A DNA stretch of 7,596 bases from the NCBI GenBank assembly GCA_002373595.1, contig DFKT01000003.1, positions 1-7,596 of the forward strand, in the 5' to 3' direction. A program made the translations under genes and the position numbers. Below are positions 1-5,175 of the stretch, in pieces (the first letter of the stretch is position 1; each line of letters starts with the position of its first letter). This stretch comes from Lachnospiraceae bacterium UBA3638. Its GTDB lineage: Bacteria; Bacillota; Clostridia; Lachnospirales; Lachnospiraceae. The notes under the pieces are model-generated. The model was not told where the DNA came from and ran no database searches. It saw only the letters and a program-made list of their open reading frames with translations.

Positions 1-56
1 TTGATCATCATTCTCATGAATGCTGCGTCGTCGCAAATCAAGATGTTCTTTGCCAT
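1..56 (-). CDS. cheY: CheY chemotaxis response regulator, N-terminal fragment (runs off the window)
   Basis: Only the first 18 codons lie in the window, translating to MAKNILICDDAAFMRMMI. This is the classic start of a receiver domain: a hydrophobic first beta strand (ILIC), then the paired aspartates (D9, D10) of the acidic Mg2+-binding pocket, then the first helix (FMRMMI). The phosphoacceptor aspartate and the rest lie beyond position 1. CheY is a cytoplasmic single-domain regulator phosphorylated by CheA; its phosphorylated form binds the flagellar switch. The ATG at 54-56 has a GGAGG ribosome binding site at 65-69 with 8 nt spacing. It follows fliY by 34 bp on the same strand, the standard fliM-fliY-cheY order in Firmicutes. 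A CheY-like paralogue cannot be excluded from so little sequence, but context makes CheY the best call. Confidence 0.88.
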   Translation of the reverse strand, partial: MAKNILICDDAAFMRMMI

Positions 57-90
57 TGTTCAATCCTCCAAAAATTTAATAAGTGCTAAG

Positions 91-1356
91 CTACTTGATG
101 ATCTCTGTAACTCTGATACCAAAACTTTCCTCTATGACTACAACCTCTCCCTTTGCTACGAACTTGCCGTTGACCAAAACATCTATAGGTTCTCCGGCTA
201 TTCTGTCCAGTTCTATGATAGTACCGGGTGCAAAGTCCAATATTTCAGAGATCGACTTAGTGGTTCTTCCGAGCTCTACAGTGACCTCAAGAGGCACATC
301 CATGATCAGGCCGATGTTTTCCTGGCCCTGAACTCCCGCGTAATCCGGTGAGAAACTCTGGAACTGTGCGGGCTGTACGTTCATCGGTGCTGCCGGCATA
401 CCCTGAGGCATACCCTGAGGCATTGCATAAGGCATCGGGTAAGGTGCCGGGTAAGGCATTCCGTAAGGCACAGCTCCTGCGTTGGGATCCATGGCCGGCA
501 TAGGTGCCGGTGCAGGTCCTCCCATCGGCATTCCTGCGGCAGGTGCGGGTGCAGGTGCCGGAGCGGGTGCGGGGGCAGGTGCGGGAGCCGGCTCAGGTGC
601 GGGCTCCGGAGTACCCTGTGAATTCATGAACGTATCTACAACGTCCTTGGCGAATTCGATGGGATAGAGTTGCATGATCGTGGAGTCTACAAGGCCCTCT
701 CCTATCTCCATCCTGAATCCTATCTTGACGAAGGTTCCGCCAAGGAAAGGTGATATCTCAGCTCCGTTTTCGAATTTGCTAAGGTCGACAAGACTCGAAT
801 CCGGCGGTGATATGTCTATCATCTTGCCAAGCATGGTGGAAAGCGACGTTGCCGCAGCTCCCATCATCTGGTTCATGGCCTCTGATATCGCCGATAAGTG
901 AAGCTCGGAAAGCTCACCCTCGAGATTGGTTCCGTCACCGCCCATCATCAGGTCGGTGATGACCTTAACGTCTTTTTCCTTGAGGACCATGATGTTGGTT
1001 CCGTCAAGACCCTTGGTATACTTGATCTGCGTAAATACGCAGGGTCTCTCATAGTCCGTAAGAAGAGTTGCCCATGTTGCGAGTTCTACAACGGGTGTGG
1101 TGATGTTAACCTTGCGGTTGACCAGGCTGTAAAGCGTCGTAGCCGAGGAACCCATGCTGATATTGGCAACTTCACCGATGGCATCCTTTTCGACGTCTGT
1201 AAGATCGCCGTCTGCGCCACCTCCCGCAGGGGCCGCACTTGCATCCGAACCGCCGTCAGATCCTCCCGCATCACCGGAAGTGCTGTCGCCGCCGCCCAGA
1301 TCCATACCGTTCAGGAGAGCGTTGATCTCGTCCTGGGACAGTGCTCCGCCATCCAT
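91..1356 (-). CDS. fliY: FliY flagellar switch protein: CheC-like CheY-P phosphatase fused to a FliN (SpoA) domain
   Basis: 421 residues. Residues 6-17 (LSQDEINALLNG) match the CheY-P-binding peptide of FliM/FliY. A Gly/Ser/Asp-rich spacer follows (20-50). Residues 51-246 form the CheC-like domain with two repeated active-site motifs, E62-V-A-N65 and E159-A-M-N162, matching the ExxN pair used for CheY-P hydrolysis in the CheC/FliX/FliY family. Residues 248-335 are a low-complexity linker. Residues 345-421 are the C-terminal SpoA/FliN domain (IMDVPLEVTVELGR, then the VNGKFVAKGEVVVIE strand), which assembles the lower C-ring. FliY thus combines a structural switch role with signal removal. The ATG at 1354-1356 has AGGAGGA at 1364-1370 with 7 nt spacing, lying inside the end of fliM, so translation is probably coupled. 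The family is longer than plain FliN; length here is raised by the linker. Phosphatase activity is inferred from the preserved motifs. Confidence 0.96.
   Translation of the reverse strand: MDGGALSQDEINALLNGMDLGGGDSTSGDAGGSDGGSDASAAPAGGGADGDLTDVEKDAIGEVANISMGSSATTLYSLVNRKVNITTPVVELATWATLLTDYERPCVFTQIKYTKGLDGTNIMVLKEKDVKVITDLMMGGDGTNLEGELSELHLSAISEAMNQMMGAAATSLSTMLGKMIDISPPDSSLVDLSKFENGAEISPFLGGTFVKIGFRMEIGEGLVDSTIMQLYPIEFAKDVVDTFMNSQGTPEPAPEPAPAPAPAPAPAPAPAPAAGMPMGGPAPAPMPAMDPNAGAVPYGMPYPAPYPMPYAMPQGMPQGMPAAPMNVQPAQFQSFSPDYAGVQGQENIGLIMDVPLEVTVELGRTTKSISEILDFAPGTIIELDRIAGEPIDVLVNGKFVAKGEVVVIEESFGIRVTEIIK
352..615 (-). repeat. Low-complexity coding repeat: Ala-Pro and Met/Pro/Tyr-rich linker of FliY
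   Basis: This in-frame stretch encodes FliY residues 248-335. The first part (538-612) is an almost uninterrupted alternation of Ala and Pro, introduced by two Glu-Pro units. The second part is rich in Met, Pro, Tyr, Gly and Gln, including a tandem MPQG unit (about residues 312-320) and several Tyr-Pro pairs. On the plus strand the first part reads as a GGTGCG/GGTGCC-like repeat. Alternating Ala-Pro segments usually form stiff extended spacers, so this probably holds the phosphatase domain apart from the C-ring-embedded SpoA domain. The near-repeat DNA could change length by slippage. Confidence 0.9.
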
Positions 1357-1359
1357 CTG

Positions 1360-2340
1360 TTAGTCCTCCTCTCTAATGACCGATGTTACCCGGACAGCAT
1401 AGGAATCGCCGCTTGTTCCGGGCAAGGCCGTAAATTTCTTGATATTTCCGACAAAAATGTCCATGTCCGAATCGACTTTGGAGTCGAGACGTATGACGTC
1501 TCCAACCTGGAGATTCCTCCAATCCGCAACCGTGATGACACTCTTTCCGAGTACGGCTTTGATGGGTATATCCACCCTGCGGAGCATGGACTCGATGTAA
1601 TCCTGGTAATTCTCGTCGCGGTTTTCCTGCATTGTCGAGAACCAGTACTTGGTATTAAGTTTATCCATAACGTCTTCCAATGTGATGAAAGGAAGACAGA
1701 CGTTTACGAATCCCTCTACATCCCCGATCTTGAGGTTCAAAGTAACGATGGCTATCATCTCTCCGGGAGCTATGATCTGAGCGAACTGAGGGTTCGTCTC
1801 GACTCTCGTAAGGATGGGCGATATATCTACAACGTTTCTCCAGGGGTCGCGAAGGAGCTGTGTAAACATTACAAGTATCTTCTGGAGAATGGACATCTCT
1901 ATCTCGGAGAAATCCCTGTTCTTGTCGAGCGGGGTTCCCGCACCGCCAAGCATACGATCGATCATGGCATATCCGAGGTTAGTCGCAAGATCGATGATTA
2001 TATTACCACCCAGCGGCTCGAAGTTGATGATACCGAGTATGACCGGGTTTGAAAGCGCATTTGAGAACTCGCTGTATGTAACGGTCTCGGAACTTGCTAC
2101 GGTCACCTGAGCGTTCTTTCTGAGGAAGACGGGCAGGTTGGTCGATATGAGTCGTCCGTAATGCTCAAAGATGATCTCCAGCGTACGCAGATGCTCCTTG
2201 GAGAATTTGGTCGGTCTTCCGAAGTCGTAATCCTTAACCTGTTTCTCTTCGGTATTGGAGATATCTTCTACATCCAGCTCACCGGTAGTGATTTGGTTGA
2301 GCAGGGCGTCTATTTCGGATTGTGACAGTATGTCAGCCAC
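1360..2340 (-). CDS. fliM: FliM flagellar motor switch protein
   Basis: 326 residues, the usual family length. Residues 5-16 (LSQSEIDALLNQ) form the N-terminal CheY-P-binding peptide. A charged linker follows, then the CheC-like middle domain (about 45-230) with the GGxG-type motif G132-G-A-G135 that contacts FliG. The C-terminal SpoA domain (about 250-323) pairs with the SpoA domain of FliY/FliN. Unlike FliY, the middle domain shows no ExxN phosphatase pair, as expected for FliM. The protein sits in the cytoplasmic C-ring and turns CheY-P binding into a change of rotation. The start is GTG at 2338-2340, supported by AAGGGGAG (about 2348-2355) with 7 nt spacing and by the family N-terminus MADILSQSEIDALL. 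It is 24 bp after fliL and 3 bp before fliY. Confidence 0.97.
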   Translation of the reverse strand: MADILSQSEIDALLNQITTGELDVEDISNTEEKQVKDYDFGRPTKFSKEHLRTLEIIFEHYGRLISTNLPVFLRKNAQVTVASSETVTYSEFSNALSNPVILGIINFEPLGGNIIIDLATNLGYAMIDRMLGGAGTPLDKNRDFSEIEMSILQKILVMFTQLLRDPWRNVVDISPILTRVETNPQFAQIIAPGEMIAIVTLNLKIGDVEGFVNVCLPFITLEDVMDKLNTKYWFSTMQENRDENYQDYIESMLRRVDIPIKAVLGKSVITVADWRNLQVGDVIRLDSKVDSDMDIFVGNIKKFTALPGTSGDSYAVRVTSVIREED

Positions 2341-2364
2341 TAATGCTCTCCCCTTTGCCCGGCG

Positions 2365-2910
2365 TCAACCGAACTTGACGTCGGTGATCGAAATATCGTA
2401 AACGAGGTTCGAACCTCCGACAACCTTCTGTATCTCTTGGAGTATCTCTGCCTTAAGCTCTGCTCTGTGCTCCGAGCAGTAAATCTGATCGTGCGAAGAA
2501 ATGACATTCTCTATAGCCTCTTTGATGCGGGGCTCAAGGCTGGTGAGATTCTCTCCGCCGAGTTTCTTGTAATCCTCATGCTTCTTGTCGATGGAAAGTG
2601 AAACTTCGCACATCATGTGAACCTGCTTGCCGGTACTGGTAGTGCCGTCAGCGTTCTGTACGGTCTCAAGTGCAAGCGGGATCGTCATGGAAGGCACCTG
2701 ATAGAACTCGGTATCTTCAAACGCTACGGGCTCGACTGCCGTTTCACCCTGTGCTCCGGTAAGCTCGAGATTCATGACCGTTGCGATGGTGTCGACGAGA
2801 TTTGCGGTCTTCTTGTTGGTCGTGGTAACGCTTATCATCATAACTACGGTAAGTGCGATGTTTACGACCAGAAGCGCAAGTATGAGCACGGTGAAAAGAT
2901 TCTTTTTCAT
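2365..2910 (-). CDS. fliL: FliL flagellar basal body-associated protein
   Basis: 181 residues. A short basic N-terminus (MKKN) leads into one membrane segment (about residues 5-27), followed by an extracytoplasmic domain. The C-terminal part has the FliL features: a V-x-C-x-V-S-L-like strand (about 96-111), a central helix with E-P-R-I-K-E-A-I (about residues 126-133), and the final strand ending IxDVKFG. FliL is a single-pass inner-membrane protein that surrounds or stabilises the MotAB stator and raises motor output in several bacteria. The ATG at 2908-2910 has AAGGAGA (2921-2927) overlapping the motB stop, with 10 nt spacing, suggesting translational coupling to motB. Sequence conservation in this family is low, so the name rests on topology, size, the C-terminal motif and the position between motB and fliM. 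Confidence 0.92.
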   Translation of the reverse strand: MKKNLFTVLILALLVVNIALTVVMMISVTTTNKKTANLVDTIATVMNLELTGAQGETAVEPVAFEDTEFYQVPSMTIPLALETVQNADGTTSTGKQVHMMCEVSLSIDKKHEDYKKLGGENLTSLEPRIKEAIENVISSHDQIYCSEHRAELKAEILQEIQKVVGGSNLVYDISITDVKFG

Positions 2911-2925
2911 TTCCTCAAGATCTCC

Positions 2926-3768
2926 TTAGTTGTTATTGTAGATCCTAATCTCAACGCGTCTGTTTCTCGCGCGTCCTTCCGGCGTGGAGTTGTCCGCTAC
3001 CGGAACTCTCTCTCCCATTCCCGAATGCTTGAGCATAAGGGGGTCGAGATTCGAATTGTTGACGAGATAGTAAAATACCGACAGTGCACGGGCGCTGGAA
3101 AGTTCCTCGTTATCATGGTATTTGCCGCTCATCGGAACATTGTCAGTGTGACCGTCTATCTCTATCTCTCCCTTCGCATAACGTTGAAGGATGATACTTA
3201 CTTTGTCGAGAGCCCTGTAGGACTCCTGCTTGAGGGTCGCCTCTCCGGAATCGAAAAGGAATGCGCCCTTCATGGTAAGCAGTACGTACTGTGCGGTGAA
3301 GCTTACGTCTATCTGATCGGACATATCGCTCTCAGATACAGCCTCCGCGATGATCTCTGCCAGAGCCTCATTGGATTCGAGATTCTGCTGTTCGATCTCA
3401 TCGAGTACTTCCTGGACATCGACTGTCTTCTCGACACCGTGCTGTTCCTGGTCGTACTGTTCGATCCTGTCGGACTCGTTGGTAGACTCTGCAGTCATAC
3501 CGGTACTGTTTATGTATTCAGCCAGCTCGTTTAACTGGCTTACTCCGTTGCTTATAAGTATGCCCTCGCCTATCGAGGTCGCCCCGGCTGAGAATATCGA
3601 GAACGAAGAGTTCATCGATGCGACTATCTCCGCGAGCTTTGCTTCGTCCATCGTTGACATCGAGAAAAGGAGAACGAAGAAACAAAGCAAAAGGTTCATC
3701 AGATCGGAGAATGTCGCCATCCAAGCCGGCGATCCGGCCGGCGGCGGATCTTCTTTGCGTTTCGCCAT
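2926..3768 (-). CDS. motB: MotB flagellar stator protein
   Basis: 280 residues. A short basic cytoplasmic N-terminus is followed by the single membrane helix (about residues 16-38) carrying the ion-conducting aspartate D22 in the motif WMATFSDLMNLLL. An acidic, Glu/Gln-rich periplasmic linker (about 85-150) follows, then the OmpA-like peptidoglycan-binding domain (about 155-280) with G206-H-T-D-N210, the SSARA helix (224-228), the GMGE loop (250-253) and EGRARNRRVEI (264-274). MotB anchors the stator to the cell wall and carries the ion site. The start is the ATG at 3766-3768; the GGGAGG at 3771-3776 lies only 2 nt upstream, which is unusually close, although AAAGG in the motA stop region could pair at a more normal distance. 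The motA stop is 9 bp upstream. Ion type (H+ or Na+) cannot be decided here. Confidence 0.97.
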   Translation of the reverse strand: MAKRKEDPPPAGSPAWMATFSDLMNLLLCFFVLLFSMSTMDEAKLAEIVASMNSSFSIFSAGATSIGEGILISNGVSQLNELAEYINSTGMTAESTNESDRIEQYDQEQHGVEKTVDVQEVLDEIEQQNLESNEALAEIIAEAVSESDMSDQIDVSFTAQYVLLTMKGAFLFDSGEATLKQESYRALDKVSIILQRYAKGEIEIDGHTDNVPMSGKYHDNEELSSARALSVFYYLVNNSNLDPLMLKHSGMGERVPVADNSTPEGRARNRRVEIRIYNNN

Positions 3769-3777
3769 AGCCTCCCT

Positions 3778-4569
3778 TTATTCCTCTCCTCCTGCATCTT
3801 CCGAAGCTGTTACTCTCTCCTTAGGTGCCAGGAATGACTTTAACTTCTCTTCGATAACTCGGGGGTTTTCACCCGCCTGTATTGATAAAAGCCCTTCGAT
3901 CATGACCTCTTTCTGTGTCATCTCTATGGCATTATCTGCTTTAAGCTTAGCGGCCGTAGGCGTACATATCCAGTTCGCAAGAAGTGAACCGTACAGTGTA
4001 GTGATAAGTGCAACGGCCATGGAAGGTCCGATGGAACTCGCGTCCTCCATGTTGTAAAGCATGTTAACAAGTCCTACGAGGGTTCCGATCATTCCCCATG
4101 CAGGGCCCATCGATGCGAGTGATTCCCAGAATCCTGCGGTGTTCTTATGACGCTGGTCTATATTGACCATCTCGGTCTCGAGAATGCCTCTTACGAGGTC
4201 GGGATCGGTACCGTCTACAACGAGGAGTACGCCCTTTTTAAGAAAAGGCTCATCCATATCTCCCGCAGCTTCCTCCAGTGAAAGGAGTCCTTCCTTACGG
4301 GCGATATTCGAAAGCTCTATGATCTTCTTGATCATATCGGATGTATTAACACTGGGAGCTTTGAAGATAAGGGTGATACTCTTAAGTCCGGCTATGTAAT
4401 CTCCCATGCTGTACATGGTCATGGTAGCCGCGAATGCTCCTCCGAAAGTAATGATCGCGGAGGGAACGTCTATATAATGTCCTGCGCCTGCAATGCCCGC
4501 TGCGGAAAGAATTCCGAAGATGAGCATTCCCAAACACATTAAAAATCCGACTAACGATGCTATATCCAC
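3778..4569 (-). CDS. motA: MotA flagellar stator channel protein
   Basis: 263 residues, the length typical of Firmicutes MotA. Four membrane segments are visible at about 5-28, 36-54, 153-172 and 183-202, with a large cytoplasmic loop between the second and third. The loop has RKEGLLSLEE (91-100), which holds the conserved charged residues that contact FliG. The third segment begins with the family signature GPAWGMIGTLVGL (155-167), including P156, which corresponds to the conserved proline near the ion path. MotA forms the ring of the stator around MotB. The start is GTG at 4567-4569, preceded by AGGAAA at moderate spacing; no upstream in-frame alternative fits the family N-terminus better. 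It lies 46 bp after flbD and 9 bp before motB. The region before it is AT-rich, with no clear terminator or promoter. Confidence 0.97.
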   Translation of the reverse strand: MDIASLVGFLMCLGMLIFGILSAAGIAGAGHYIDVPSAIITFGGAFAATMTMYSMGDYIAGLKSITLIFKAPSVNTSDMIKKIIELSNIARKEGLLSLEEAAGDMDEPFLKKGVLLVVDGTDPDLVRGILETEMVNIDQRHKNTAGFWESLASMGPAWGMIGTLVGLVNMLYNMEDASSIGPSMAVALITTLYGSLLANWICTPTAAKLKADNAIEMTQKEVMIEGLLSIQAGENPRVIEEKLKSFLAPKERVTASEDAGGEE

Positions 4570-4615
4570 TAAAGTTTCCTGCCTTTATTTTATAAACACA
4601 AAAAAACCCAAAAGG

Positions 4616-4804
4616 TCATTCCTCGCCGAGAATACCTTTTCTGTATGATTTTACTAAATTTTTTATATCTTGTCTACTTTCTTTTACAATTATTTTGCGC
4701 CCTGTAGTAAGCGTCAGCACTGTATCGGGAGTCTCTTCGACAAGCTCCAAAAGGTGCGGATTGATGAGGAGCTTCGTCCCGTTGATCCTGGTCACTTCGA
4801 TCAT
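4616..4804 (-). CDS. flbD: FlbD/SwrD family flagellar protein
   Basis: 62 residues, the normal size of this very short family. The N-terminus MIEVTRINGTKLLINPHLLE is the recognisable FlbD start: Met-Ile-x-Val-Thr-Arg-Ile/Leu-Asn-Gly followed by the Asn-Pro-x-x-Ile/Leu-Glu motif. The middle has ETPDTVLTLTTGRKIIVKES, also a family hallmark, and a basic helix closes the protein. It is soluble. In Bacillus subtilis the homologue SwrD (YlzI) raises the torque of the flagellar motor. The ATG at 4802-4804 is chosen because AAAGGA (4812-4817) lies 7 nt upstream and because homology begins here; the reading frame stays open further upstream (to 4864) but that part runs into the palindromic element. 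It directly precedes motA, in keeping with a motor role. The biochemical mechanism is not evident from the sequence. Confidence 0.95.
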   Translation of the reverse strand: MIEVTRINGTKLLINPHLLELVEETPDTVLTLTTGRKIIVKESRQDIKNLVKSYRKGILGEE

Positions 4805-4842
4805 GGCTGTTTCCTTTCGAAAATGCTGTAAAAATGAGTCTC

Positions 4843-5054
4843 GAGGGGTGCCCGCGATATACATTTTCAGTCCGGAGCTCCGCTGCTAAACTCACTTGTA
4901 TGGCTAAGAGCAAAAACGCCCTCGCTTAACTCGCAACGCTCGCGCTATTATGGCGCGAGCTGCTCAGACAAGGCGCTCGGGACCGTTTTCCGCCACACTG
5001 CGTTCGTTAAGCGCTGCGCAACGGACTTGAAAATGCATATCACGGCCGCCCCTC
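4843..5054. repeat. Long imperfect palindrome (foldback, MITE-like intergenic element)
   Basis: The outer arms are 4843-4874 and 5022-5054. Read as reverse complements they agree at 28 of 32 positions with one inserted base, beginning GAGGGG and sharing CATTTTC and AGTCCG blocks. A perfect 8-bp inner stem (GCTCGCGC at 4938-4945 with GCGCGAGC at 4953-4960) flanks a 7-nt loop. The outer and inner pairs share the same centre (about 4949), and the parts between show patchy complementarity, so the whole 212 bp can fold into one interrupted hairpin. No credible protein is encoded and no clear target-site duplication flanks it. It separates flgE from flbD. It could be a non-autonomous mobile repeat or a structured RNA/processing element; the choice is inference. 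Confidence 0.8.
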
Positions 5055-5114
5055 TAAGCTGTATTTTCGTCATATCCAAAAAACATCTATACTCAACAAT
5101 CAACCTGACATACT

Positions 5115-5159
5115 ATGCAAGAAGCCCCCACGTTTCAGGGTCGTGGGGACTTCTCGCAT
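5115..5159 (-). terminator. Strong hairpin after flgE, lacking a U-tract (possible terminator or mRNA 3' stabiliser)
   Basis: Positions 5115-5132 pair with 5142-5159: 16 of 18 pairs are Watson-Crick, including a 7-bp GC-rich core (CCCCACG/CGTGGGG) and a 9-nt loop. It begins 17 bp beyond the flgE stop codon. On the minus-strand transcript it is followed by AUAGUAUGUC rather than a run of U; a U6 run occurs only about 32 bp later. Position suggests an end or processing point of the flgE transcript, but it is not a canonical intrinsic terminator in either direction. Confidence 0.6.
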
Positions 5160-5175
5160 TAGTGTAAGTAAGAGA

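Noticed and set aside
400..440. Short tandem units (GGCATACCCTGA) that could look like a CRISPR or regulatory repeat
   Set aside because: They are in-frame codons for the MPQG repeats in the FliY linker, with no spacers.
898..2052. Long open frame (384 codons) on the plus strand, antisense to fliM and the start of fliY
   Set aside because: It lies opposite two clear, full-length flagellar genes, shows no recognisable domain and is Cys/Arg/Val-rich in a way typical of antisense shadows.
2617..3534. Open frame (305 codons) on the plus strand, antisense to motB and fliL
   Set aside because: It overlaps convincing genes throughout, and its translation has no known motif; read as a shadow of biased codon use.
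4570..4615. Possible terminator or promoter between flbD and motA (T-rich stretch, TATAAA-like box)
   Set aside because: The only stem is 3-5 bp and no -35 box sits at the right distance from the TATAAA-like sequence.
4805..4864. An upstream in-frame start that would extend flbD by 20 residues
   Set aside because: The extension runs into the palindromic element and is not part of the family; the internal ATG at 4804 has a well-placed ribosome binding site and the standard N-terminus.
5055..5114. Possible sigma-A or sigma-28 promoter for flbD-motAB (TTGTTG and GATATG at 17-nt spacing on the minus strand)
   Set aside because: The -10 box matches at only three of six positions, and no good sigma-28 TAAA/CCGATAT pair is present.
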